From: a virus
Length of the DNA stretch: 24,087 bases
Virus record (IMG/VR): IMGVR_UViG_3300048016_000049
Span: 1 to 24,087 of that record
Direction: 5' to 3' (one strand)
The translations under genes were made by a program, and so were the position numbers. Within the stretch, counting starts at the first letter, position 1; each line of letters opens with the position of its first letter. Shown in pieces: positions 12,317-21,021 of the stretch. A model generated the notes under the pieces. It did not search any database. It saw only the letters and a program-made list of their open reading frames with translations, and had not been told where the DNA came from.

Positions 12317-13906
12317 ATGGCATCAATACTTATTGAACAACAAGGTGGTTATAACCAAGAGCCTAATCAACCAATTTATGGTAATTTATTAATAACAGCT
12401 TCTCGAACTGGTGCATCTGCATTACAAGCTGGTTATAAATTCAGAGTTAGAGTGATTGCAAATGGCGTAACCATTGCAGAAGTACAACAACCTGCAAATC
12501 CAGATGGTAAATTATACTTCGATCCTGCAGCATATTTAAAGGCGTATGTTACAGATAACGAAATAGATTCGAATGCAACTCAAGGTAATATAATCAAAGA
12601 TAGATTACAAAGTTGGGGTGTAGTTTATTATGTAATGATATCTGGTGTTATTGATAATGTTGAAGTCGATCCTACTGTTAGCACTAGACAAAATATTGGT
12701 TATAACGGTGTAACTGGTTTTGCGCAACCTTTGTTTATAGATGAGCAAATGTCTTGGTTTAAAAATGATCAATTACCAACAAATTGTATTGATTGTTTAA
12801 CAACATCAACTAATCAAGGTTTATTATCTTTTCAGCCAAACTGGATTACTAAAGCACAAGATCCTACGATCACATGGGCCGTGTATAATAGTTCTTATGA
12901 ATTTCCACAAGTCGACTTACCAAGACTACAAGGTGCTATAGTGCCAATGTATGTACAACAATGGAGCTCTTCACAATCAAATGCATACGGTGATAGAACT
13001 TCACCTTTTACTGTGTATGGCATATTTGCATTTAGAACACAGTATTTTAATGGTAATCAATTGATTGCAACAACATGGGCAACTTCTACAACGACTGGTA
13101 TAGGTGCATCTTCAAATAGTTGGGGCCCATTAACAACATGTGGACAACCAACAGCTATAGTATCAAACACATCGATAACAATAAATCCAGCTTATAGTGT
13201 ACTTTCAATGGGTTATAGTTATAATGCAGCACCTAATGAAATCAATGCAACACACGCTTGGGTAACAGCACATGCTTTTTCTAATCCTCAAAATTGTGGT
13301 CGACCATACACAGGTCCTTTAAACTGTGCTTCTCAAACTTCTATTGCTGAATACGCTGGTATAGTACCAATTGCAGCATATAGAGTTAATTATAAAGATA
13401 CATGTGCTACATTTGATGATCAATCAAGCACAAAAGAAAAGCCAGGTCAATTGATATTCTTGAATTCAGTTGGTGGTTGGGATGTTATTAATTTAAAAAA
13501 TGTAAAAGTTAATTATAACACTAAAAAGTCTACTTGGACTAGTCAAAACCAGCCAACACTTTTTACCAATAATCCAAATCAACAAGCATCTGGTTGGGCA
13601 GCTAAATCAAACCACGTGTATGAATCAGATTCGAATATTACATTTCAGTGCGCTACAGATTATTTAAACGACTATAGTGAGACGTTAATTAGACAAGCTT
13701 TTAATAGTCCATCAGCATATTTAAATACTGGCATGCCATATGATAACATATATCCTGGTGCATCTGGTGATGAATATGCTTTACAAAAAATCAAAGGTAT
13801 TATTACAACACCTAACGTAACTCCTAAACGTAGAGCTACAGATAAATTATATCAATACAATTTTGAATTTTTAGCAGACGCTAAATATAAAACACAACGC
13901 TCATAA
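12317..13906 (+). CDS. Large tail structural protein
   Basis: 529 residues, strongly beta-rich, Asn/Gln/Thr-rich, without signal peptide or membrane span. The N-terminus (MASILIEQQGGYNQEPNQPI to FRVRVIANGVTIAEVQQP) reads as a beta-sandwich with AGYKFRVRV and LYFDPAAYL motifs; similar proteins precede the long tail-tip protein in Bacteroidota siphophages as I recall them. Several cysteines are spaced through 150-380 (for example NCIDCL, NCGRPYTGPLNC). Distal tail or baseplate component is the likely role, with no catalytic motif visible. The stop is directly followed by the next gene. Confidence 0.6.
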   Translation: MASILIEQQGGYNQEPNQPIYGNLLITASRTGASALQAGYKFRVRVIANGVTIAEVQQPANPDGKLYFDPAAYLKAYVTDNEIDSNATQGNIIKDRLQSWGVVYYVMISGVIDNVEVDPTVSTRQNIGYNGVTGFAQPLFIDEQMSWFKNDQLPTNCIDCLTTSTNQGLLSFQPNWITKAQDPTITWAVYNSSYEFPQVDLPRLQGAIVPMYVQQWSSSQSNAYGDRTSPFTVYGIFAFRTQYFNGNQLIATTWATSTTTGIGASSNSWGPLTTCGQPTAIVSNTSITINPAYSVLSMGYSYNAAPNEINATHAWVTAHAFSNPQNCGRPYTGPLNCASQTSIAEYAGIVPIAAYRVNYKDTCATFDDQSSTKEKPGQLIFLNSVGGWDVINLKNVKVNYNTKKSTWTSQNQPTLFTNNPNQQASGWAAKSNHVYESDSNITFQCATDYLNDYSETLIRQAFNSPSAYLNTGMPYDNIYPGASGDEYALQKIKGIITTPNVTPKRRATDKLYQYNFEFLADAKYKTQRS

Positions 13907-13907
13907 T

Positions 13908-16900
13908 ATGGTTCAATTATTTGTTTACGATCCTAAAACTAATATCAAGTATGAACTAGATTTATACGAGACAGATCCGATTAAAATAACTTTATCAGCA
14001 GAGTCAATAACAGAAGCAGGTTCGATTGAATCTGCTTTTTCGCGTGCTTTTAGATTACCATCAACAACAAGAAATGACGTGTTCTTTAAATGGTGGTTTA
14101 ATGTTAATGGCATTGACTTTGATGTAACTAAAAAAATTGCTGCAGAAATCTTTGTTGATTCAGTCTTTTTTAAAGATGGTCAAATTAGATTACAAAGAGT
14201 TATAGTAGATAAACTTTTAGATAGTGTAGATTACGAAACCCTATTTTTAGGTGAAGTTAGAGACTTTGCTTCTGCTGTAGGTCAAGGTTACTTGTCTAAT
14301 TTAGACTTGAGCCAATATAATCACATCCAATCTAGACAATTAATTATAGATTCTTGGAATGCAGATCCTAATAATCCTGCAACTGGTATTTTTAACGGTG
14401 ATATTGTTTATCCATTAATTGATTATGGTAACACATACGATTCGAGCGGTCAACCAAATGAAAGCCAAGTTAACTTAACTGGTCCAAAAAGATTTACACA
14501 AGGTGCGCATCCTTTATCTGTGTATCAGATGAGACCAATGATCAGAGTTAAATCTGTTTTTGATGCTATTTTTGCTCAGACGCCATATACGTATCAATCT
14601 AATTTTTTAACTAGCGCTTTTTTTAAAAAAATCTATTTGTCTGCTTTTGGTAATGAAGCCTCAACTAATGTAATTGTGGGTTCTGGTAATACTATGAATG
14701 CATACACATCTATTAACACTTTTATTTCAGCATCTGGTATATCTACAATTGTAATATTTGACACGGAAATAAATGATTTTAATAATGTTTATAATCCTAC
14801 ATCAGGCGTATACACTGCACCTCAAGCTGGTTATTATAATTTTAATTCTAGTGGAACTATTAGATATACTAATTCTGGTCTTGCAGGTGAAAGTATAATC
14901 CATTTAGATATTTTTAAAAATGGTACGTCTATAGCTGCAACTCAATTTCCTACGTTTGCTCAAAATAACGGTCAAGTTATACAAAACATTTCAGTTGCAT
15001 TGCCTACATCTGTTTTATTAAATACAGGTGATCAAATTACAATTCGTGGATATGTACAATCTTTAGGCGTAGCGCAACCAACTAATGCAACTTATAATGG
15101 TCAGTTTTTCTGTAATATTGCACCAGGTGGTGAGTCTGTAGCAGATCTTTTATCGAGTAAAATAAAACAAATTGATTTTATTAAATCTATTTTAAATCGT
15201 TTTAGACTAGTAATGGTACCAAGTTTATTAGATCCTAACAAATTTATTATTGAACCATGGTATGTTTATATTGGTCAAGGTGATTTATTTGATTGGACTA
15301 AAAAATTAGATTACTCTCGAGATTTAACAATTGAACCTGTTTTTTATTCTCAATCATCTACTATTACATTTTCAGATTCTGAAGGTAAAGATATTTTAAA
15401 CACACAAAACAAAGATATATTTGGTGAAACATTTGGACGTTATATCTACGATTCACAAAATGAATTAATTGATGGAGATCGTAACAATACAAATCCATTT
15501 GCACCTACACCAATTAAACAAATTGAAGGTGGCGTTTCAACATCAAATTGGATTGTACCACAGTTACACAAAGAAGAAACCAAAGATAACGTTACAAGAC
15601 ATATACCTATAGAAATAGAACCTAGGTTAATGTTTTATAATGGTATTCAAACACTTACAACAAATTGGCATTTACAAACAAATCAACCAATTGACGTTGC
15701 GCCAATTGTTTCATACCACGAAAACTGGCCTCCAACTGCAGAAGATGTAAATCTAAACTGGGAAGTTGAAGCGCCATACTATGGTGATCAAGTAGCAGGT
15801 TATAATGGTTTGTTGGGTACGTCTGTTTATGACAAATATTGGAAAGCCTATATAGATTCTTTATACGATCCAAGCGCAAGAAAACTAACAGCATATTTTA
15901 TGTTAGATGCAGTAGATTTAGCATCTATTACATTTGATGATGTTATTTGGGTTGAAAATGCATATTGGCGCATACAAAAAATCTATGATGCACCTGTAGG
16001 TAATTTAGCACCTGTTAAAGTCGACTTGATTAAATTAACAAACTTTGCACTCGTTCAACCTTTACAAATTATTACAGTAAATCAAGATTTGTTAGCATGC
16101 TCAGGCGGTAGCGGTGGTACTGTACAAATCTCCGTAACTGGTGGTACGTCGCCATACACGTATGTGTGGACAAAAAATGGAGTTAACCAACCATCTTTAA
16201 CTGGACCTAGTATAACTAACGTTGCAGCTGGTTTATATGCAGTGGTAGTCACTGATGCTGCTGGTAGAACTGTATCTCAGGCTTGGTCGATTACAAATTC
16301 ACCGCAGATGCAACTAAATTTATCTCATAGTTGTAATGGTACGAATTCTAATAATATCACATCATTTTTATCTGGTGGTACTGCACCTTTTAGTTATTTA
16401 TGGTCTAATGGAGCAACTACACAAAATTTAACTGGTGTGCCAGACGCGGCATACTCTTTAACTGTAACTGATGCAGCTGGTTGTACCATAAATCAAGCTA
16501 TTAATGCAGTTTGTGTAGTATATTCAGCGTACAGATCTGGTACATTTACCAGAAATAATTGTGAGCCTGGTTATACTGGTTCTTCTGTATTTTATGATCA
16601 TACATACACTTCAAATATTTCACAAGCAGATGCTAATGCTATAGCTGATGCAAACTTTAATACAGATGGTCAAAGCTATGCAAATGCCAATGGTACATGT
16701 ACAGTTACACCGCCTATTACATATTCAGCATACAGATCTGGTACATTTACTAAAAATGATTGTCCAAGTGGTTATACTGGTTCTTCTGTATTTTATGATC
16801 ATACATACACTTCAAATATTTCACAAGCAGATGCAGATGCTATAGCTGATGCAAACTTTAATAACGATGGACAAAACTATGCAAATGCCAATGGTATATG

Positions 16901-17114
16901 CGACCCAATACCAGTAGGTGATTGTAGAGAAGTTAGCGTTATTAACGAATCTCAATTCCAAGTAGAAGTACAATGGCAAAATTGTGATGGTACATACGAC
17001 AATATTATTTTAGATCCTGGTTTTGACACAACTATTAGCTGTCCAGGTGCAATATACGGAACACTAACAGCATTCGGTGGTCAACATAGAATTATATGGG
17101 GAGCTACTTGCTAA
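13908..17114 (+). CDS. Long tail-tip protein with SprB-like and DUF5977-like repeats
   Basis: 1068 residues. Residues 1 to about 725 form the structural body; the start (LFVYDPKTNIKYELDLYETD, then TLSAESITEAGSIESAFSRA) and LGEVRDFASAVG around 110-126 fit the tail-tip family of Bacteroidota phages. Residues about 731-800 and 807-868 are two SprB-type beta modules (GGTSPYTYVWTKNG and GGTAPFSYLWSNG, each ending in a VTDAAG turn), as in the gliding adhesin SprB. Residues 872-932 and 939-999 are two near-identical DUF5977-type repeats (YRSGTFT, SSVFYDHTYTS, SQADA). About 1000-1068 is a distinct Cys-containing cap. The repeats probably extend from the tail and bind the host. A terminator follows. 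Confidence 0.8.
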   Translation: MVQLFVYDPKTNIKYELDLYETDPIKITLSAESITEAGSIESAFSRAFRLPSTTRNDVFFKWWFNVNGIDFDVTKKIAAEIFVDSVFFKDGQIRLQRVIVDKLLDSVDYETLFLGEVRDFASAVGQGYLSNLDLSQYNHIQSRQLIIDSWNADPNNPATGIFNGDIVYPLIDYGNTYDSSGQPNESQVNLTGPKRFTQGAHPLSVYQMRPMIRVKSVFDAIFAQTPYTYQSNFLTSAFFKKIYLSAFGNEASTNVIVGSGNTMNAYTSINTFISASGISTIVIFDTEINDFNNVYNPTSGVYTAPQAGYYNFNSSGTIRYTNSGLAGESIIHLDIFKNGTSIAATQFPTFAQNNGQVIQNISVALPTSVLLNTGDQITIRGYVQSLGVAQPTNATYNGQFFCNIAPGGESVADLLSSKIKQIDFIKSILNRFRLVMVPSLLDPNKFIIEPWYVYIGQGDLFDWTKKLDYSRDLTIEPVFYSQSSTITFSDSEGKDILNTQNKDIFGETFGRYIYDSQNELIDGDRNNTNPFAPTPIKQIEGGVSTSNWIVPQLHKEETKDNVTRHIPIEIEPRLMFYNGIQTLTTNWHLQTNQPIDVAPIVSYHENWPPTAEDVNLNWEVEAPYYGDQVAGYNGLLGTSVYDKYWKAYIDSLYDPSARKLTAYFMLDAVDLASITFDDVIWVENAYWRIQKIYDAPVGNLAPVKVDLIKLTNFALVQPLQIITVNQDLLACSGGSGGTVQISVTGGTSPYTYVWTKNGVNQPSLTGPSITNVAAGLYAVVVTDAAGRTVSQAWSITNSPQMQLNLSHSCNGTNSNNITSFLSGGTAPFSYLWSNGATTQNLTGVPDAAYSLTVTDAAGCTINQAINAVCVVYSAYRSGTFTRNNCEPGYTGSSVFYDHTYTSNISQADANAIADANFNTDGQSYANANGTCTVTPPITYSAYRSGTFTKNDCPSGYTGSSVFYDHTYTSNISQADADAIADANFNNDGQNYANANGICDPIPVGDCREVSVINESQFQVEVQWQNCDGTYDNIILDPGFDTTISCPGAIYGTLTAFGGQHRIIWGATC
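16521..16901 (+). repeat. Tandem 201-bp-period repeat within the tail-tip gene
   Basis: Copy A starts at 16521 and copy B at 16722, an offset of 201 bp or 67 codons. About 180 bp of each unit align, including an exact run of roughly 66 bp (in copy A from about 16564). Near-identity at the DNA level, including synonymous positions, points to a recent duplication or ongoing homogenisation. Confidence 0.85.
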
Positions 17115-17125
17115 AAAAATTAAAC

Positions 17126-17154
17126 AAGAGTCCGTTTCAATAGCGGACTCTTTT
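17126..17154 (+). terminator. Intrinsic terminator after the tail-tip gene
   Basis: AAGAGTCCG (17126-17134) pairs perfectly with CGGACTCTT (17144-17152) across a 9-nt loop, with a TTTT end. It separates the tail operon from the tape measure gene and implies a new promoter between 17155 and 17185, where TTTTATATTT (17151-17160) overlaps the terminator tail. Confidence 0.85.
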
Positions 17155-17185
17155 ATATTTCTAAATAGAAAACACAATTACACAA

Positions 17186-19273
17186 ATGGCAGTAGTTAAT
17201 ATTAGCTTTAAAATAGATGGTATCGATCAAGAAATTAAATCTGTTGAAGATTTAAATAAAGTGATGGGTAATTTAGTGCAAGAAAACGAAGATGTACAGA
17301 AAGCCCAAAATAAAACATCTGAGTCTGGTAAAAAACAGGCTAAACAAAACGACGACACTAAAGATTCATTTACTAAATTACAATTACAGATTCGCCAAAC
17401 GCAAACAGAATTGCAAAAAGCAGCTGCTGCTGGTGATAAAGTAAAGTTTAAAGCACTTCGTGGTCAATTAGATGATCTCGAAGAAAGTTTAGAAAAGACT
17501 AAATTTCAATCTAGTCAGTTTGATGATCAATTAGCCTCATTACCTGGTCCTGCTGGTGCAGCTGGTAATGCAATGAAAGGTTTAGATGGTGTCTTTAAAA
17601 TCTTTATGGCCAATCCAATACTTGCAGTTATTGCAGGTATCGTTGGTGCATTTATGTTGATGAAAAAGGCTTTAGGCTCAACAGCTGAAGGTCAAGCCAC
17701 ATTAAACAAAATTAGTAGTGCCTTTTCAAAAATTATAGGTCCTATTTTAGCTCTTGTAGAAAAAGTAGCGTTACCTATTTTTAATGCATTTGCCAATGTA
17801 CTTGAATTTGTTGCTGAAGGTTTTGGTGATATGGTTGCTGCTTTAGGTATATCTGAAAAGAAAATCAAAGAAGCTACGTTTAACATTGACGAAGTACAAC
17901 AAAAAGCTGCAGAAAAAGCCAAAGAAAGAGCAGAAAAAGACAAAGAAAGAGCAGAAAAGGAAAAGAAAACACAAGAAGAATTAGCTGCTAAACGTAAAGA
18001 GACTTCAGAAAAAGCTATAGAAGCAGAAAACAAGCGCAGAGAGAATGCAGAAGCTGTGGCTGACAAGTTACAAGAACTACAAGATAAACAATTAACTGAT
18101 ACTGTTGAGATCGCCAGACGCACCGTATTAGCCCAAAAAGAGGCTGATCTAAAGATGTTAAAAGAAAAAGGTGCAACTGCTCAACAAATCAAGCAATTAA
18201 ATGCGGCATACGCTGTACTTGAAACTCAAGCTGTAGCTAAAGCTAACGAAGATAAAACTAAAAAGTCTGAGGAAGATGCTCAAAAAGAAAAAGACAGAGT
18301 AAAAGCACAAGAAGAATGGTTATTGGGTTATAAAATCCAAATGACTGAGAAAACATATACTGATACCAAAGCTATCACAGATGCTGAAGAAGCTGATGCA
18401 TTAGCTAAAGCTAAACAACGTTTAGATGAAAAATTATCGACTGAGGAAGAGTATCTAAAAGCTCAAGACACTATCGAAGAGTTTTATGCTAATAAACGTA
18501 AAGAACAAGCCCTAGCAAATCAAGTAGCTAAAGATGCATTATTAGATCAATACAAAATCGATCGATCTGAGACTGTTTTTGAGGCTGAAGATGCTCGTAT
18601 TGCAGCAGAAGAAGCTAAAGCTTTAGCAGAATTAGAAAAATTAAAAGGTAATGAAGAAGAAAGAACTAAAATTGAAGCTTTCTATGATGATTTACGTCTA
18701 AAAAATAAAAAAGCAGCCGCTGAAAGAACTTTAGCTGTTGCTGCGGGTGCATTTGGTTCAATATCAGATTTACTTGGTAAAGAAACAGCAGCTGGTAAAG
18801 CTGCAGCAATTGCGCAAGCTACTATCAATACTTACTTGGCAGCTTCACAAGTTATGAAAGATCCTACAATTGTACCAACATTCTTGAAACCCGTTTTAGC
18901 AGGTGTACAAATTGCATTAGGTTTAAAACAAGTAAAACAAATCATGTCAGTTGAGCCACCTAAAGCGGCTACTGGTGGTATGATTGTTGGTAATTCGCAC
19001 TCGGCTGGCGGAGTAGCTATTGAAGCAGAAGGCGGTGAATTTATAATTAATAAATATGCTATGGCTCAACCTGGCGTAGCTGAAATGGCTATGTCACTAA
19101 ACTCTGTAGCTAGACCTAAATTTGCTGACGGCGGTATTGTTCCTTCAATAACAGAATTACAGTCTTCAGTACAAAGTTCATTAAACGTACCTATCAAGAC
19201 TTTTGTTTTATCAGATGATATGACATCTAGTCAAGAGGCAACAGCCAAAATTAACAGATTAGCAAAATTATAA
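17186..19273 (+). CDS. Tail tape measure protein
   Basis: 695 residues. Features are those of tape measures: long charged coiled coils (about 45-115 and 235-400, rich in KAEKA/EKE), a hydrophobic stretch between (NPILAVIAGIVGAFMLMKKA, then IIGPILALVEKVALPIFNAF), more coiled coil (400-530), and a C-terminal globular part with the GGMIVGNSHSAGGVAIEAEG element (about 595-614) common at the ends of these proteins. It sets tail length and threads the DNA. It is unusual here in lying after the tail-tip gene and behind a terminator. The next gene starts 9 bp downstream. Confidence 0.85.
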   Translation: MAVVNISFKIDGIDQEIKSVEDLNKVMGNLVQENEDVQKAQNKTSESGKKQAKQNDDTKDSFTKLQLQIRQTQTELQKAAAAGDKVKFKALRGQLDDLEESLEKTKFQSSQFDDQLASLPGPAGAAGNAMKGLDGVFKIFMANPILAVIAGIVGAFMLMKKALGSTAEGQATLNKISSAFSKIIGPILALVEKVALPIFNAFANVLEFVAEGFGDMVAALGISEKKIKEATFNIDEVQQKAAEKAKERAEKDKERAEKEKKTQEELAAKRKETSEKAIEAENKRRENAEAVADKLQELQDKQLTDTVEIARRTVLAQKEADLKMLKEKGATAQQIKQLNAAYAVLETQAVAKANEDKTKKSEEDAQKEKDRVKAQEEWLLGYKIQMTEKTYTDTKAITDAEEADALAKAKQRLDEKLSTEEEYLKAQDTIEEFYANKRKEQALANQVAKDALLDQYKIDRSETVFEAEDARIAAEEAKALAELEKLKGNEEERTKIEAFYDDLRLKNKKAAAERTLAVAAGAFGSISDLLGKETAAGKAAAIAQATINTYLAASQVMKDPTIVPTFLKPVLAGVQIALGLKQVKQIMSVEPPKAATGGMIVGNSHSAGGVAIEAEGGEFIINKYAMAQPGVAEMAMSLNSVARPKFADGGIVPSITELQSSVQSSLNVPIKTFVLSDDMTSSQEATAKINRLAKL

Positions 19274-19282
19274 TAAATTATC

Positions 19283-20398
19283 ATGAGACCCATTAAAAAA
19301 ATTGTTGAATTAGTTATTAACCATGACGAATTAGACACAGAAGAAGCTGGTGTATCTGTCGTATCGATTGTAGACCAGCCCGCGATAGAAGTTGACTTCT
19401 TTGCATTTAAAAAAGAATTAACAGATATCACAAAAGAAGTTGAATTGTGTGATCATAAAATGGCATTAACTGTAGAGCAAGAAGAAAGTATTTTAAAAAT
19501 GGCCGAAGTATTAGGTCAAGAATTATCCGTTGAAGCAGTTTGGTTAGAATTAGGTAAAACAGAATTTGCTACATTAGGTGATTATCTAAAAGGATTAGCT
19601 GGTTTAGATGCATTAGCTGGTCCTAACAGATCTGTAGTTACAAAATATCAATATGCTGGTCCAAGTGCAGAGCGCAATTTCTGTAAAGCTATGTTGAGAC
19701 TAAATCGTCTTTATACCAAAGATGAATTACAACAAATGGCATCACTAAACACGAGTGAATACATTTCTACGGGTGAAAGAACTGATGCACACGGCGCAGA
19801 CTCAAATCCTTTATTAGAGTGGAAGTCGGGCAAAAATTGTCGACACTATTGGAATGAAATCCAAGTCTTTACACAACAAGATGGTCGAGAAGTTTACGTA
19901 AATAAAGGACCAGCAAATGGTGCAGCAGGTTTGAGTAATAACCAAGATGCACCTAGTCCTAATGGCTCAGTTCCAGATAATGCAAGATTTACTAAATTAG
20001 GTTTTGCAATTGAAGATGCTGATCAACGCATTATTATAGCACCAGCTATGATCCCAAATAAATTTATATTACGACAAGATGAAGAAACTGGTGAATTATA
20101 TTATGTGTATTTTACGAAAAAAACTATTAGAGATATTGCAGAACGTTTCTTTAAAAAATCGTATCAAAATAATACTGATGTTAATCATAATGGTGACGTC
20201 GTGGCTAGTAATACTTTACTTGAATCTTGGATTATTGTCGACCCTAAATTTGATAAATCTGCTAAATATGGCTTTAATTTACCTATTGGCACATGGATTC
20301 TCTCATATCGTATCAATGATGATGAAACTTGGCAAAAAATCAAAGAAGGAAGATTAAAAGGTCTATCAGTTGAAGGTCTTTTTATTGAATTGCATTAA
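19283..20398 (+). CDS. XkdF-like prohead protease with an extra central domain
   Basis: 371 residues. Residues 15-45 (EAGVSVVSIVDQPAIEVDFF) match the start of XkdF-type proteins. Residues about 235-371 hold the protease part: IIIAPAMIPNKFI, then the His of DVNHNGD (H302) and the Ser of GLSVEG (S362), the two expected catalytic residues of the assemblin-like fold. Between them lies a domain of about 150 residues (about 63-215) with YAGPSAERNFCKAML and NCRHYWNEIQVF, a pattern also seen in MuF-like minor head proteins. It should process the scaffold and capsid inside the prohead; scaffold and capsid genes follow. Confidence 0.75.
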   Translation: MRPIKKIVELVINHDELDTEEAGVSVVSIVDQPAIEVDFFAFKKELTDITKEVELCDHKMALTVEQEESILKMAEVLGQELSVEAVWLELGKTEFATLGDYLKGLAGLDALAGPNRSVVTKYQYAGPSAERNFCKAMLRLNRLYTKDELQQMASLNTSEYISTGERTDAHGADSNPLLEWKSGKNCRHYWNEIQVFTQQDGREVYVNKGPANGAAGLSNNQDAPSPNGSVPDNARFTKLGFAIEDADQRIIIAPAMIPNKFILRQDEETGELYYVYFTKKTIRDIAERFFKKSYQNNTDVNHNGDVVASNTLLESWIIVDPKFDKSAKYGFNLPIGTWILSYRINDDETWQKIKEGRLKGLSVEGLFIELH

Positions 20399-20402
20399 AA
20401 CT

Positions 20403-20430
20403 TTTGTCAATATATACAATGGATATACTT
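20403..20430 (+). promoter_or_regulatory. Candidate promoter of the scaffold/capsid unit
   Basis: TTTG (20403-20406), 17 nt, then TATACTTC (20424-20431) approximates the Bacteroidota -33/-7 promoter (TTTG, TAnnTTTG), with the -7 matching four of six fixed bases. It starts just after the protease gene and 50-80 bp before the scaffold ATG, a reasonable leader length for the most expressed structural genes. Confidence 0.35.
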
Positions 20431-20436
20431 CTTTAC

Positions 20437-20463
20437 GGAGTTTAGCTCCAAATTACGTAATTT
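20437..20463 (+). promoter_or_regulatory. Leader hairpin and 14-bp palindrome before the scaffold gene
   Basis: GGAG (20437-20440) can pair with CTCC (20446-20449), followed at once by the perfect palindrome AAATTACGTAATTT (20450-20463). The pair lies in the only non-coding gap of the head gene cluster. It may be an operator or an mRNA leader structure that stabilises the capsid message. Confidence 0.4.
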
Positions 20464-20483
20464 TTAAAAAAAACTAACAAAAC

Positions 20484-20999
20484 ATGACTGCAAAACAAGC
20501 TTATCACAAATTATCTGTGATGCTAGGGTTAACTGAAACTGCATTCGCTGAGGCCATTTTAATCGATGGTACTGTTGTAAAAACAGAAGGTGAATTAGTT
20601 GAAGGCACTGCATTGATGGTTGTAACTCCTGAAGGTGAAATACCTGCTCCTGCTGGCATTCACGAAACTCAAGAGTCAATGATCATTACTGTAGATGAAG
20701 CGGGTATCATCGTTAAAATTGAAGAGAAAGAAGCAGAAGCTGAACCTACTGTAGAAGTAGAAGTTGAGGCTGAAGCTGAAGAAACTTTTTCAATTGAAGG
20801 CGTTGTAAATGCTATTCAACCACTAGTAGATCAAGTAACTGCATTGAAGGCAGAACTGGAAGCACACAAAGCTGAATTCTCAGCTTTCAAAGGCGAACCA
20901 GCTGCTCAACCAATCAAAAACAATTTTAAAAAGGTAGAAGAATCTAACACTAATGCTAGAATCGAATTTTTATCTTCTTTGAGAAAGAAAACTAAATAA
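20484..20999 (+). CDS. Putative scaffolding protein
   Basis: 171 residues. Very acidic and Ala/Glu/Val-rich in the middle (about 70-105, with EAEAEPTVEVEVEAEAEE), then a coiled-coil helix (NAIQPLVDQVTALKAELEAHKAEF) and a basic, partly hydrophobic C-terminus (ARIEFLSSLRKKTK). Acidic centre, coiled coil and basic capsid-binding tail are typical of scaffolds, and it lies between protease and major capsid genes. It would template the prohead and be cut by the protease. Confidence 0.7.
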   Translation: MTAKQAYHKLSVMLGLTETAFAEAILIDGTVVKTEGELVEGTALMVVTPEGEIPAPAGIHETQESMIITVDEAGIIVKIEEKEAEAEPTVEVEVEAEAEETFSIEGVVNAIQPLVDQVTALKAELEAHKAEFSAFKGEPAAQPIKNNFKKVEESNTNARIEFLSSLRKKTK

Positions 21000-21021
21000 C
21001 TAAAAACAAACCCCTATTATT

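Noticed and set aside
17692-18123. 143-residue minus-strand frame rich in Ser, Ala and Phe
   Set aside because: Antisense of the coiled-coil KAEKE-type codons of the tape measure protein; no supporting start signal.
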